DNA of 64,000 nt from Pseudomonas lini (GCF_030812475.1 NZ_JAUSSR010000002.1:62001-126000), one strand, 5' to 3'. Counted from the stretch's first letter, positions 1-8,610 are shown. Notes: generated by a model from the sequence alone, not told the origin. Made by a program: numbers and translations.

Positions 1-1220
1 GTGCAATGACATACCACGGAGCCCATGACGTCAAAATCGAAACGGTCCCCGATCCCGTTATTGAAGCCCCCGACGACATTATTTTACGGGTGACGGCCAC
101 CGCCATTTGCGGATCGGATTTGCACCTGTATCGAGGCAAGATTCCAACCGTCGAGCACGGCGACATTTTTGGTCATGAGTTCATGGGCATCGTCGAAGAA
201 ACCGGTTCGGCGGTGACGGCGGTGCAGCGCGGTGATCGGGTGGTGATCCCGTTCGTGATTGCGTGTGGCGAGTGCTTTTTTTGCCAGCGCGATCTGTTCG
301 CCAGTTGTGAAACCACCAACACCGGACGTGGCGCTATCATAAATAAAAAAGCGATTCCACCGCCGGCCGCCTTGTTCGGTTTCAGTCGCCTGTATGGCGG
401 CATCCCCGGTGGGCAGGCCGAGCTGGTCCGGGTGCCCAAGGCCAACATCGGGCCCTTCAAGATTCCCGGACTGCTGGCGGACGAGAAAGTGTTGTTTCTG
501 TCGGACATCCTGCCCACGGCATGGCAGGCGGTATTGAACACCGGGATCGGGCCGGGCTCCAGCATTGCAATTTATGGCGCCGGGCCGGTGGGGCTGTTGA
601 GTGCGGCGTGCGCGAAGATGTTCGGTGCCGAGCAAATCTTCATGGTCGACCATCACGACTATCGGCTGGCATATGCCCAGCGCACCTATGGCGTGATTGC
701 GATCAACTTCGATGACGACGACGATCCGGCGGACACCATCATTCGCCAGACGGCGGGCAGCCGTGGAGTGGACGCGGTGATCGATGCCGTCGGGTTCGAA
801 GCCAAGGGCAGTACCACGGAAACGCTGCTCGCCACGCTAAAACTCGAAGGCAGCAGCGGCAAGGCGCTACGCCAGTGCATCGCCTCCGTGCGCCGGGGTG
901 GGGTGGTAAGTGTGCCAGGCGTCTATTCCGGATTTATCCACGGTTTCCTGTTTGGCGATGCGTTCGATAAGGGCCTGACGTTCAAAATGGGCCAGACCCA
1001 TGTGCAACGCTATTTGCCGGAATTGCTCGGGCACATTGAAACAGGACGCCTGCAGCCGGAGGCGATCATCACTCATCGCATGTCTTTGGAGCAGGTGGCC
1101 GAGGGGTACAGGATTTTCGACAAAAAAGAGGAGGAGTGCCGCAAGGTGATTCTCACGCCCGGTTCCAATGATGTGCCGCTGGCCGAAACGGTGGAAACTG
1201 CGCCGATACCAGCGTTATAG
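1..1220 (+). CDS. Zinc-dependent alcohol dehydrogenase (formaldehyde dehydrogenase-like), 5' end cut by window edge
   Basis: Medium-chain dehydrogenase that probably oxidises an alcohol or aldehyde with NAD in the cytoplasm; the exact substrate is not shown. Counting from the ATG at position 6, the catalytic zinc ligands are C35 and the pair H57-E58. The structural zinc cysteines are C87, C90, C93 and C101, and the nucleotide-binding GAGPVG is at 191-196. This is the FdhA-like branch, which has a long insertion after the structural zinc loop. The frame stays open to the window edge: the codon before the ATG is GCA, giving an ..A-M-T-Y-H-G start. Family members usually begin M-(K/R)-A-(L/M)-T-Y-H-G, so the true start is probably a few codons outside the window. 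No operon partner is visible; a REP pair follows. Confidence 0.88.
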   Translation, partial: AMTYHGAHDVKIETVPDPVIEAPDDIILRVTATAICGSDLHLYRGKIPTVEHGDIFGHEFMGIVEETGSAVTAVQRGDRVVIPFVIACGECFFCQRDLFASCETTNTGRGAIINKKAIPPPAALFGFSRLYGGIPGGQAELVRVPKANIGPFKIPGLLADEKVLFLSDILPTAWQAVLNTGIGPGSSIAIYGAGPVGLLSAACAKMFGAEQIFMVDHHDYRLAYAQRTYGVIAINFDDDDDPADTIIRQTAGSRGVDAVIDAVGFEAKGSTTETLLATLKLEGSSGKALRQCIASVRRGGVVSVPGVYSGFIHGFLFGDAFDKGLTFKMGQTHVQRYLPELLGHIETGRLQPEAIITHRMSLEQVAEGYRIFDKKEEECRKVILTPGSNDVPLAETVETAPIPAL

Positions 1221-1249
1221 GTCCCATTCACTTCTGGCGCCGAATCAAC

Positions 1250-1349
1250 TGTAGGAGCTGGCTTGCCAGCGAAGGCATTTTTATAGGCACTGCATGGCTC
1301 AAGGACGCCTTCGCTGCGGTGCGGCGTTCCGACAAGCCAGCTCCTGCAA
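1250..1349. repeat. REP pair (inverted)
   Basis: A left arm reading CTGTAGGAGCTGGCTTGCCA and a degenerate right arm ending in AGCCAGCTCCTGCAAG face each other about 55 bases apart. This is the Pseudomonas REP arrangement of two inverted copies, lying downstream of the dehydrogenase. Confidence 0.8.
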
Positions 1350-1390
1350 GGGATCTTTGCCGGCGCGGGATTGTTTACAGCCTCGATTCC

Positions 1391-1420
1391 TTGTGGGAGC
1401 GAGCCTGCTCGCGAAGAGGC
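1391..1420. repeat. Single REP copy
   Basis: A lone REP arm, TTGTGGGAGCGAGCCTGCTC followed by GCGAAGAGG, with no opposing arm. It lies just beyond the 3' end of the small leftward gene that ends at 1436. Confidence 0.65.
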
Positions 1421-1435
1421 CGCGTACACCTGCCG

Positions 1436-1732
1436 TTAAACCCTGGACTCGGCTTCCCGATGCAGACGTTGCGCGTTTTGCGTAGACGGCGAAACCGGAG
1501 GGAAATCTGTATTGAGCACGCGCAAATGTTCGATCGCTTCCTTGAACTTCAGGTTAGCCTTCCTGCGTATTTCCAGATAGCGATCGAACAGCTCCCCATC
1601 CATCTCGCTGCCATCGAGCAACTCGAACGCGCTGCGGTTGAGCGCCTGGGCTTCGTCAAACATTTGTCGATTGCGTTCCAGGGCAAACGCCCGGCAGGCT
1701 TTGATTTCTTCGCAGGTTGAATAGTGGACCAT
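1436..1732 (-). CDS. Small hypothetical protein, 98 aa
   Basis: Function not recognised. The product is charged and predicted mostly helical (for example FDEAQALNRSAFELL and RYLEIRRKANLKFKEAIEHL), with no signal peptide or membrane span, so it is probably cytosolic. The frame can start upstream at a GTG at 1780. The ATG at 1732 is preferred because AAGGTG lies six bases before it, while nothing like a ribosome site precedes the GTG. Codon choice looks like the neighbours, and the helical, charged composition argues for a real gene. It stands alone between a REP copy and the antiporter gene. Confidence 0.55.
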   Translation of the reverse strand: MVHYSTCEEIKACRAFALERNRQMFDEAQALNRSAFELLDGSEMDGELFDRYLEIRRKANLKFKEAIEHLRVLNTDFPPVSPSTQNAQRLHREAESRV

Positions 1733-1917
1733 GACCAGCACCTTATTTTTCGAGGTCCCTTCTAATAGGCTTGGAGCCACAGGGGAACCGAACCTGAACC
1801 ATCCTTCCGTATAAAAAAACGGCGGGATTAAGTGTGTGACCTGCGGGATCGCCCAAGGATTTCAAATTTATGCAGGCGAAAATTCGATGCGTTCAGCGGT
1901 AAAGCTCAGGGGTAAAA

Positions 1918-3261
1918 TCAAATATCCTGTTTTTTCCGCCGTTCATATCGAGCCAGGATGGGTTGGGTGCTGATTCCGTGGATAAGAATGCTCAGCGCGA
2001 CCACGGACAAGGTCAGATCGATGCACAGCGTTGCGATGGACGGCGCCAATCCGTGGTTCAAGGCATAAAACAGATAGAACAGACTGCCGATGCCGCGTAT
2101 GCCGAACCAGCCGATCAACAGGCGCTGGCGTTTGTCCAGCAAACCGCCCCAAGGCATGGCGACCACGCTCAACGGTCGAATCAGGCAGAACAACCCGCCG
2201 GCAATGGCCAACGCGCGCCAGTCCCAATGAGCGATCAGGACCACGCCGAGCAGCGTCACCAAAAAGACTTCCATGGCACGCTCCACCAGCCCCCCGAAGG
2301 CGAGCATGTCGCTCATCATGATGCCCGCTGCAACCTGAGTGTCTTCAAGGCGGGCGGTGTCGCCATGAACGGCATGCTGGGGCTCGACGTTCTGATGACC
2401 GACCACGGGTTGAACCAGGTGCTCGGCGGGAAGCTCGTCAGTGCCCGTGGACTTGACCTCTTCCTGACGCAGACCCAGGCCCGCCGCGAACACCGACAGA
2501 AAGCCGTAGCCTTGAATCGACTCCGCCACGACATACGACAGGGCGATCAAGGCGAGGGCCAGGTAATCGTTTGGTGAAAGGGTGCTGTCGTCATTGCGGA
2601 TCCGCAGCGACAAGGTCACTCGGCCAATGCCGCGACCCATCCAATAGCCGGTGAGCAGGCCGGCAGGTACTGCCCACAGCACACTGCGCAGCACCCAGTC
2701 GCCCAGCCAACCAGGGTTGCCGTCGTGTTGCACCAACAGCAGACCGAGAATCACGAAGGGAAAGGCGATCCCGTCATTGAGCCCGGCCTCACCCGACAGG
2801 CCGAAACGCACACTGTCGTCATCGCGGGCGTCGTTGACTTGCACCAGGGAGGCAAGTACCGGGTCGGTGGGGGCCAGGATCGAGCCGATCAGCACCGACG
2901 CACCCCACGGCAACTGGAAGGCGTAATGCAATAACAGACAGACGCCAGCAATGGTCAACAGCATCACTGGACCGGCCAGCCCGATTGCAATCCGCCAGTT
3001 TTTTTCCTTGAGAGGCGAGCGCAACTTCAGGCCGCAGACGAACAGGGAAAACAGCACCGCGACTTCAGTCAGGTGCTCCATCCATATGGACGCGTCCGGC
3101 GTATCCAGTTTCAGCAGCCCGAGCCCCCCCGGACCAATCGCCATGCCCAATAGCAGGCACACGGCGGAGGTGGTCACCGGCATCCAGCGCAGGTACGACG
3201 AGGTCAGGGCCAGCGTCAGCAGCACGGCCCCCAATACCGCCACCCAGACAATGAAACTCAT
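1918..3261 (-). CDS. Cation:proton antiporter, CPA1 family
   Basis: Inner-membrane Na+(K+)/H+ exchanger for pH and ion homeostasis. The 447-residue product is a string of hydrophobic segments from the N-terminus (SFIVWVAVLGAVLLTLAL) to about residue 435. It includes a conserved SILAPTDPVLASLVQ motif near 130 and the segment GLSGEAGLNDGIAFPFVIL near 155-175, both hallmarks of NhaP-type CPA1 proteins, where the TDP and ND acids carry ions. A hydrophilic loop of about 50 residues rich in H, Q and E sits near 265-315. The ATG at 3261 lacks a strong ribosome site. The gene follows the Yip1-type membrane gene on the same strand with a 46-base gap and may be cotranscribed with it. Confidence 0.85.
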   Translation of the reverse strand: MSFIVWVAVLGAVLLTLALTSSYLRWMPVTTSAVCLLLGMAIGPGGLGLLKLDTPDASIWMEHLTEVAVLFSLFVCGLKLRSPLKEKNWRIAIGLAGPVMLLTIAGVCLLLHYAFQLPWGASVLIGSILAPTDPVLASLVQVNDARDDDSVRFGLSGEAGLNDGIAFPFVILGLLLVQHDGNPGWLGDWVLRSVLWAVPAGLLTGYWMGRGIGRVTLSLRIRNDDSTLSPNDYLALALIALSYVVAESIQGYGFLSVFAAGLGLRQEEVKSTGTDELPAEHLVQPVVGHQNVEPQHAVHGDTARLEDTQVAAGIMMSDMLAFGGLVERAMEVFLVTLLGVVLIAHWDWRALAIAGGLFCLIRPLSVVAMPWGGLLDKRQRLLIGWFGIRGIGSLFYLFYALNHGLAPSIATLCIDLTLSVVALSILIHGISTQPILARYERRKKQDI

Positions 3262-3307
3262 GATCGGCGTTCACAGCGGGCGGCCTGAGCCCCAAGGGCC
3301 GGCATCA

Positions 3308-3919
3308 TCACCCGACAGTCGCGCGCAGGTATTCAGGCGTCAACACGTTGAACCAGATCAGGATCATTTCCACCAGGATGGTGACCAGCACCAGCAAGCC
3401 GACGCCCCAGACGCAAGCCGCATTCAACAGACCTTGTTCCTTGCGCTCGTGCATGAAGGTCGGCAGGCCGACGAACAGCAGGAAGGTCGAATAGAGCGAG
3501 GCGGCGCCCAGTACTGCGATCGCCAGCCAGCGGCTCGGGTACAGCCCGGCAATACCGGCAAGAAAAAACGGGGTCACGGTATAGGCCGCAAATCCGATGC
3601 ATTGATTGACGGTCGGCCGCGAGTCGAACGCGCGCGACATCCAGCGGATGAACAATCCCATCAGCGCCACGCCGGCGACGATGGTCACGTAGAGCAACCC
3701 GCACAGTTGCAGGGCACTGCCGGCGCTGAGCTTGACGATTTCATTTTCGGCCAGGCTCCAGCCGACATACGTGGTCCCGATAAACAGGCACACGGCGGGG
3801 ATCAGGGCCAGTAGCAACAAATGGGCGAGGTAATGGCGCGGATGCGCTTCCTCTTCCTTGCGGATATCCGTCCACGCGAAGTTCGGTTGAGTGAACAGCT
3901 TGACGATAGGTGCGGACAT
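3308..3919 (-). CDS. Yip1 family inner-membrane protein
   Basis: 203-residue membrane protein with about five hydrophobic segments and a short hydrophilic N-terminus containing FTQPNFAWTDIRKEEE. This start pattern and topology match the Yip1/DUF1282 family of bacterial membrane proteins, whose molecular role is unclear. A strong GGAGGTCGTC precedes the ATG at 3919, which fixes the start. It lies directly upstream of the antiporter on the same strand. The family assignment is from the overall pattern; no catalytic residues are known. Confidence 0.75.
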   Translation of the reverse strand: MSAPIVKLFTQPNFAWTDIRKEEEAHPRHYLAHLLLLALIPAVCLFIGTTYVGWSLAENEIVKLSAGSALQLCGLLYVTIVAGVALMGLFIRWMSRAFDSRPTVNQCIGFAAYTVTPFFLAGIAGLYPSRWLAIAVLGAASLYSTFLLFVGLPTFMHERKEQGLLNAACVWGVGLLVLVTILVEMILIWFNVLTPEYLRATVG

Positions 3920-4081
3920 GACGACCTCCAGAGCGGCCCGTGACAGGGGCTACTTAACGTATTGAGGGGCAAGTTTTGCCAGGGGTTCATTTTTTCTGTG
4001 CGAGCGGCAGGCGCGCCGATAAAGGGAATGTTTGCAGGTGGCCAAGGTCAACCGAGCAGTTCCCAAAATGGATTATTCGCC

Positions 4082-4603
4082 ATGAACGTCAGCCAATCGG
4101 TGGTCGAGTATCTGCGTCAAAACGACTTGCTGCTGAGCACCGCAGAGTCTTGTACGGCCGGCAAGATCATCACGCTGCTGGCGGAGGTGCCGCACAGTGG
4201 AGAACTGATCGAAAGCGGGTACGTGGTCTATTCCCCCGAGGCCAAGCAACGATTGCTCAATGTCAGCCCCGATACCATCGAAACCTTCAACCTGACCAGT
4301 TGTGAAGTTGCCCGGGAAATGGCTTCGGGTGCTCTGCGCGACAGCACGGCCAATGTCGCGGTGGCGACCACTGGCATCCTTGGGCCGGAAGACGTCGATG
4401 GCATTCCGGCCGGCACCATTTGTTTTGCCTGGGCCTTCCAGACGGCGCAGGGGTGCAGGGTTTTCAGTCAGCAGTCGCGGTTCTTCGGGACACGTTCGCA
4501 GGTCCAGTTGTTGGCCTCCGAGCATGCCTTGAAGCTGCTGCCGCATTTCCATCAGCGGGCATTGGCCGGTGAGCACGACCCGGGAGTACTCGATGAACGA
4601 TGA
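4082..4603 (+). CDS. CinA-family amidohydrolase (PncC-like)
   Basis: 173-residue stand-alone CinA C-terminal domain. In E. coli the same domain (PncC) deamidates nicotinamide mononucleotide in NAD salvage. The catalytic serine motif reads TAESCTAGK (PncC has TAESCTGG). The second motif YSPEAKQRLL supplies the conserved Tyr and Lys, and GILGPEDVDGIPAGT matches the third conserved stretch, with D-V where most members have a Gly-rich turn. The frame is open further upstream, but the family alignment supports the ATG at 4082. The 3' end overlaps the next gene by 11 bases, which suggests translational coupling. Confidence 0.82.
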   Translation: MNVSQSVVEYLRQNDLLLSTAESCTAGKIITLLAEVPHSGELIESGYVVYSPEAKQRLLNVSPDTIETFNLTSCEVAREMASGALRDSTANVAVATTGILGPEDVDGIPAGTICFAWAFQTAQGCRVFSQQSRFFGTRSQVQLLASEHALKLLPHFHQRALAGEHDPGVLDER

Positions 4604-5111
4604 ATCCGGCCATACCGATTACCGCAGCCGCGACTATCCCGTGCGTGAAAACATGGCGCATCAGGTCAAGGTCTGGCGATTCGAGCGTTCGGGCTGGTAC
4701 GCGTTGGTGTTGCTGGTGGTGCTGGCATTGCTTGGGCTGTTTTCACGTGGGCCGCTGAGCACCCGGGATGTGCAGGGCGGCGATGGCAAGGTCAGGGTCC
4801 AATACGAGATGTTCCACCGCAATGGATCGATCAACCCTATGCAGCTCAGCGTGGTCGGTGCGCCCGATGCCATGGTCGAGCTGGAACTGTCCGGAGCAAT
4901 GCTCGATGGCTTCAGTATCGAGAGCCTGCAGCCGGAACCCATCCGAGCCGTCAGTGCCGGACAAGGCATCAAGCTGTGGGTCCAGACCGACGCGCAAGGC
5001 CGGGCCAACCTGCATCTGACCTTGCGCGGAGATGGGCTGGGGCTGTTTCACAGCCGTATCGCTTCGCCGGGCGCCACCGCGGTGGACTTCGATCAATTCA
5101 TTTTCCCTTAG
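4593..5111 (+). CDS. Single-span membrane protein of unknown function
   Basis: 172 residues. A hydrophilic N-terminal 35-40 residues is followed by one strong hydrophobic span (WYALVLLVVLALLGLF) and a soluble, beta-rich domain that should face the periplasm and ends in DFDQFIFP. I do not recognise a named function. The start at 4593 is chosen because GGGAG lies upstream and because it overlaps the end of the CinA-type gene by 11 bases. The DUF421 gene follows after seven bases, so the three genes form one transcription unit. The likely role is as a partner of the DUF421 membrane protein, an inference from position only. Confidence 0.72.
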   Translation: MNDESGHTDYRSRDYPVRENMAHQVKVWRFERSGWYALVLLVVLALLGLFSRGPLSTRDVQGGDGKVRVQYEMFHRNGSINPMQLSVVGAPDAMVELELSGAMLDGFSIESLQPEPIRAVSAGQGIKLWVQTDAQGRANLHLTLRGDGLGLFHSRIASPGATAVDFDQFIFP

Positions 5112-5118
5112 GTGACCT

Positions 5119-5568
5119 ATGGACTCGGTACTGCGCGCGACCGCGATGTATCTGGCGCTGATGGTGCTGTTCAAGATCGCCGGCCGGCGCTCCCTGGCCG
5201 AGTTGACGACATTCGATTTCGTGCTGTTGATGATCATCGGCGAGGCGACGCAGCAGGCGTTGCTGGGTGATGACTTTTCCATGACCAACTCGATGCTGGT
5301 CATCGTCACGTTGATTGCCATAGACGTTGGCCTGTCGCTGCTCAAACAGCGCTCGCAGTGGGTCTCGCAGCTGATCGATGGTGGGCCGACGATCATCGTC
5401 GAGAATGGCAAGCTGCTGCACAAACGCTTGCGCCACGCGCGATTGATCGAGGCCGATGTCATGGAGGCCGCGCGTTCCAGCCAGGGCATCGAAACCCTGG
5501 ATCAAATCAAGTTCGCGATCCTGGAACGCAACGGCAAGATCTCGGTGATTGCTCAGGAGCAATCTTGA
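5119..5568 (+). CDS. DUF421 / YetF-type membrane protein
   Basis: 149 residues. There are two to three hydrophobic segments in the first 75 residues (MYLALMVLFKIAGRRSLAEL and FVLLMIIGEATQQALLGDD), then a soluble C-terminal domain with GGPTIIVENGKLLHKRLRHA. This is the DUF421/YetF layout. The family is widespread and related to spore-germination membrane proteins in Bacillus, but its biochemical role is unclear. AGGTGA precedes the ATG. It is the last gene of the CinA-type/membrane-protein/DUF421 unit, and a REP hairpin follows. Confidence 0.82.
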   Translation: MDSVLRATAMYLALMVLFKIAGRRSLAELTTFDFVLLMIIGEATQQALLGDDFSMTNSMLVIVTLIAIDVGLSLLKQRSQWVSQLIDGGPTIIVENGKLLHKRLRHARLIEADVMEAARSSQGIETLDQIKFAILERNGKISVIAQEQS

Positions 5569-5621
5569 CCTGCGATACAGAGAATCCTGAGGCAGGTGGC
5601 TTGGGACAAACGCCACGGTCC

Positions 5622-5719
5622 CTGTAGGCGCTGCCGAAGGCTGAGATCTTTTGATCTTGCTTTACGCGTCTTTGAAAAGATCTGGATCAAAAGATCGCAG
5701 CCTGCGGCAGCGCCTACGA
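5622..5719. repeat. Second-type REP pair (GTAGGCGCTGCCG family)
   Basis: Long inverted arms, GTAGGCGCTGCCGAAGGCTG and its near-complement ending in GCAGCGCCTAC, each continue into an arm with the core GATCTTTTGATC or GATCAAAAGATC. This is a different REP family from the GTAGGAGC copies elsewhere. It lies between the convergent DUF421 and SDR genes and could stop transcription from both sides. Confidence 0.8.
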
Positions 5720-5764
5720 GGGGGCACACGCAAAACCACGGGTCATTCATTGACCCGGGGGCGT

Positions 5765-6622
5765 TCAAAGCATCGGCTTGCCGCCTGTGATCCCATAACG
5801 CTGACCCGTGATGTAACTGGCTTCGTCCGACGCCAACAGCACATAGATCGGCGCCACCTCCACCGGCTGGCCCGGCCGTCCGAGGGGCGTCTGTCCACCA
5901 AAGTTCTGCACTTCTTCATCAGGCATGGTCGAGACGATCAACGGCGTCCAGATCGGTCCCGGTGCCACGCAATTCACCCGGATATTCTTCTCGCCGAGCA
6001 TCTGCGCCAGGCCGGCGGTGAAGTTGGCGATGGCGCCCTTGGTCGTGGCGTAAGGCAGGAGGGTCGGTTTGGGCATGTCCGAATTGACCGAACTGGTGTT
6101 GATGATCGAACTGCCGGGTTGCATATGCTTCAGCGCGGCCTGACAAATACGGAAAATGGCGGTGATGTTGACATCGAAGGTCATCACCCATTCGTCGTCG
6201 GGGATGTCTTCGAAGTTTTCGTGGGTCATCTGGAACGCGGCGTTATTGACCAGCACATCGATCCGGCCGAAGCGTTCGACCGTCTTGTCCACCAAAGCCT
6301 GGCATTGCGCCTTTTGCGCCAGGTCGCCGGGCAGCAGCAAGCATTGACGGCCAGCCTGCTCGACCCACCGTGCGGTTTCCTGCGCGTCTTCATGTTCGTT
6401 GAGATAGGCCACCACGATATCCGCGCCTTCACGGGCGAAGGCAATGGCGACGGCGCGTCCGATGCCGCTGTCGGCTCCGGTGATCAGGGCTATCTTGCCT
6501 TCCAGCCGACCCGAGCCTTTGTAGCTCTGCTCGCCGCAGTCAGGGTAGGGCTCCATTTTCTTTTGAGAGCCGGGGACGGGCTGGCCTTGTTTGGGGAAGG
6601 GTGGTTTTGGATAGTCGTTCAT
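5765..6622 (-). CDS. SDR family oxidoreductase (general-stress type)
   Basis: Short-chain dehydrogenase of 285 residues, about 40 longer at the N-terminus than a minimal SDR because of a Pro/Lys-rich leader (YPKPPFPKQGQPVPGSQ). This extended form is typical of the YhdF/YdaD/YghA stress-associated subfamily. The nucleotide-binding motif TGADSGIG is at 48-55, the NNAAF motif follows, and the catalytic YxxxK is PYATTKGAI. The substrate cannot be told from sequence. GGAGA precedes the ATG at 6622. It converges with the DUF421 gene across a REP pair and is followed upstream by another REP pair, so it is probably monocistronic. Confidence 0.87.
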   Translation of the reverse strand: MNDYPKPPFPKQGQPVPGSQKKMEPYPDCGEQSYKGSGRLEGKIALITGADSGIGRAVAIAFAREGADIVVAYLNEHEDAQETARWVEQAGRQCLLLPGDLAQKAQCQALVDKTVERFGRIDVLVNNAAFQMTHENFEDIPDDEWVMTFDVNITAIFRICQAALKHMQPGSSIINTSSVNSDMPKPTLLPYATTKGAIANFTAGLAQMLGEKNIRVNCVAPGPIWTPLIVSTMPDEEVQNFGGQTPLGRPGQPVEVAPIYVLLASDEASYITGQRYGITGGKPML

Positions 6623-6732
6623 GGGGAAATCTCCGTTTTCAAGGCAGAAGAGTCAAAGGGTTGACCCTGGTGTTTTGCCTTGAGTTCGGTTGGATTTCAT
6701 TGCTGTACGGTAAACCCTGGCACTACACAAAT

Positions 6733-6830
6733 CCCCTGTAGGAGCCGGCTTGCCGGCGAAGAGGCCCTTCCAGTCGACATCATTGCTGGCTGAAAGGACG
6801 CCTTCGCCGGCAAGCCGGCTCCTACAGGGG
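6733..6830. repeat. REP pair, near-perfect inverted repeat
   Basis: CCCCTGTAGGAGCCGGCTTG followed by CCGGCGAAG is mirrored by CTTCGCCGG and CAAGCCGGCTCCTACAGGGG, with a spacer of about 40 bases. It lies between two genes on the same strand and can fold into a long cruciform or a protective RNA hairpin at the 3' end of the aminotransferase transcript. Confidence 0.88.
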
Positions 6831-6840
6831 TTGCGTGATT

Positions 6841-8001
6841 TTAGCGGGTGCGATTGATCAGGCTGCGCTCCATCCGCGCAATGCCTTCTTCCAGCAATGC
6901 CCGCGGGCAGCCGAAGTTCAGGCGCACGAACTGTTGGCTGTCATCGCCGAAGTCCAGGCCGGCGCTGAGCCCGACCCTGGCCTGCTCGAGGAAGAATTGT
7001 TGCGGGTTGTCCAGCCCCAGCGCCGAACAATCGAGCCACGCCAGATACGTGCTCTGCGGCACATTCATGGTCACGCCCGGCAATCGGGTGCGAACGGCGT
7101 CGACCAGGTAATCGCGGTTAGCTTGCAGATAACCCATGAGCCCGGCCAGCCAGGGGCCAGCTTCGCTGTAGGCGATGCGGGTGGCTTCCAGGCCCAGCGG
7201 GTTGACGCTGTCGACCAGGCCGCAGCGCGCATGGTTGACCCGCTCGCGCACGGCTTTGTCCTGAATGATCATGAACGAGGTTTTCAGCCCGGCAATGTTA
7301 TAAGCCTTGCTGGCCGACATCAGCGTGATAGTGCGCCTGGCGATATCCGGGCTCAGGGTCGCGATCGGCAGATGCACCCGGCCGTCGAAGCACAACTCGG
7401 CGTGGATCTCGTCGGAGATGATCCAGGCATCCTGTTCCAGGCAGATTTGCGCCACCGCTTGCAGTTCTTCCCGAGGGAACACCTTGCCCAGCGGGTTATG
7501 CGGGTTGCTCAACAGCAGGGCGCCGCCGCCTTCCAGGGACTGGCGCAAGGCATGCAGTGGCGTGGCATAGGTACCGTCAGGCAGAGCGTCGAAACGCAGT
7601 TCGACTTTGTTCAGCCCCCAATGCCCCGGCGCATGGCGCAACGGCGGGTAGTTGGGGGTCTGCACCACGACAGTCTGTTGAGGCTGCACCAGCGCGTGCA
7701 GGGCCATGTTGAAGCCCGACTCCACGCCCGGCAGGAAGATCAGCTCATGGGGTTCGACGCGCCAGGTGTACTTGTTCCACAGGTCGGCAACGATGGCATT
7801 GCGCAAATCATCCTGCGCCACGCTGTAGCCGAGCAACGGGTGTTCCAGACGTTTTTGCAGGGCCTGGATGATCACCGGCGGCGCGGCGAAGTCCATGTCG
7901 GCAACCCACATCGGCAATACATCGGCCGCGTAACGGCTCCATTTGGTACTGCCGGTGTCGTGGCGGTCGAACACCTGATCAAAATCGAAAGTCATGCTCA
8001 T
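6841..8001 (-). CDS. MalY/PatB family PLP aminotransferase / C-S lyase
   Basis: Pyridoxal-phosphate enzyme of 386 residues, the usual length for MalY/PatB. Enzymes of this family cleave cystathionine or cysteine conjugates (beta C-S lyase). Visible signs are the N-terminal TKWSRY..VLPMWVADMDF (typical of PatB), SNPHNPLGKVF in the middle, ISDEIHAELCF with the PLP-ring Asp, and SASKAYNIAGLKTSF with the Schiff-base lysine. The start is MSMTFDF at 8001, with an alternative ATG two codons in (7995). The frame stays open another 350 bases upstream, but only because it runs through REP copies, so those residues are not part of the protein. The gene stands alone. Confidence 0.88.
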   Translation of the reverse strand: MSMTFDFDQVFDRHDTGSTKWSRYAADVLPMWVADMDFAAPPVIIQALQKRLEHPLLGYSVAQDDLRNAIVADLWNKYTWRVEPHELIFLPGVESGFNMALHALVQPQQTVVVQTPNYPPLRHAPGHWGLNKVELRFDALPDGTYATPLHALRQSLEGGGALLLSNPHNPLGKVFPREELQAVAQICLEQDAWIISDEIHAELCFDGRVHLPIATLSPDIARRTITLMSASKAYNIAGLKTSFMIIQDKAVRERVNHARCGLVDSVNPLGLEATRIAYSEAGPWLAGLMGYLQANRDYLVDAVRTRLPGVTMNVPQSTYLAWLDCSALGLDNPQQFFLEQARVGLSAGLDFGDDSQQFVRLNFGCPRALLEEGIARMERSLINRTR

Positions 8002-8128
8002 CTCATAAAGGCCGGGATTAATTCGGCAGACATGATAAGCGCCAAGCCCCTGCAGGAGCGAGACCGGCTTGCCGGCGAAGAGGCCGTCACAGCCAGCATC
8101 AATGTCGACTGGCGCGCCGCCAACCCCC

Positions 8129-8302
8129 CTGTAGGAGCTGGCTTGCCAGCGAAGACGGTGGCACAGGCAACGATGATGTTGGATGTGACGGCCTCTTCGC
8201 TGGGAAGCCCCTGTAGGAGCTGGCTTGCCAGCGAAGACGGTGGCACAGGCAACGATGATGTTGGATGTGACGGCCCCTTCGCTGGCAAGCCAGCTCCTAC
8301 AG
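8129..8302. repeat. Tandem duplication of an 82-base REP unit
   Basis: An 82-base unit beginning CTGTAGGAGCTGGCTTGCCA starts at 8129 and again at 8211. The first 72 bases match except for one C/T change. Unit 2 ends with an intact opposing arm (GGCAAGCCAGCTCCTACAG). The opposing arm of unit 1 is cut short where unit 2 begins. Confidence 0.88.
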
Positions 8303-8351
8303 ATCGGGGGCGAGGCAGGAAGATAGGGATTGCCCGACTGTCGGTTTTCAC

Positions 8352-8371
8352 ACAATGCACCACAGCATTGT
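8352..8371. repeat. Short palindrome
   Basis: ACAATGC and GCATTGT are separated by six bases. It could be a protein-binding site or chance; no gene start is close by. Confidence 0.3.
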
Positions 8372-8451
8372 CTACAGTTTCCAGTGTCGGTAGCTACGCT
8401 GCCGGCACCGTGATCGTCCAGAAAAACCCGGCAAAAGTACGAATGCCGACC

Positions 8452-8552
8452 TTGTAGGAGCGAGCTTGCTCGCGATGAACGTTAACGATAACGCGTTGTG
8501 TCTGAATAAGCGCGTCGCCTTTGAGACCATCGCGAGCAAGCTCGCTCCTACA
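8452..8552. repeat. BIME with conserved AACGATAACGCG core, copy 1 of 3
   Basis: Inverted arms TGTAGGAGCGAGCTTGCTCG and CGAGCAAGCTCGCTCCTACA flank a spacer that contains GTTAACGATAACGCG. The same layout recurs at 40240-40343 and 56406-56507. Confidence 0.85.
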
Positions 8553-8559
8553 GAGAGCG

Positions 8560-8573
8560 CTGATCGGCATCAG
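8560..8573. promoter_or_regulatory. FNR/Anr-like half-consensus palindrome upstream of fdnG
   Basis: C-TGAT-CGGC-ATCA-G matches the eight inner bases of the Anr/FNR consensus TTGAT-N4-ATCAA but has C and G at the outer positions. Its centre is about 44 bases before the fdnG start codon, which is too close for ordinary activation at -41.5 with a leader that still contains the ribosome site. Treat it as a weak candidate. Confidence 0.25.
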
Positions 8574-8610
8574 GCAAAGTACCGGGTCTCCACCTGATCA
8601 GGAGTGCACG

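Larger units (their letters stand above)
8002..8610. other. 609-base gene-free stretch rich in REP repeats, upstream of fdnG
   Basis: No plausible gene. From left to right it holds a lone REP arm (8049-8083), a tandemly duplicated REP unit (8129-8302), a short palindrome (8352-8371), a GC-poorer stretch, a 101-base BIME (8452-8552), an FNR-like palindrome (8560-8573) and the fdnG ribosome site GGAG at 8601. Confidence 0.75.

Noticed and set aside
1294..1720. Open frames across the REP copies at 1.3-1.7 kb
   Set aside because: They start inside REP DNA and run antisense to the small helical protein gene; no coding signs.
8002..8355. N-terminal extension of the MalY/PatB frame by about 118 codons
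   Set aside because: The extension is read through REP copies and repeats itself with them. The family N-terminus is at 8001.
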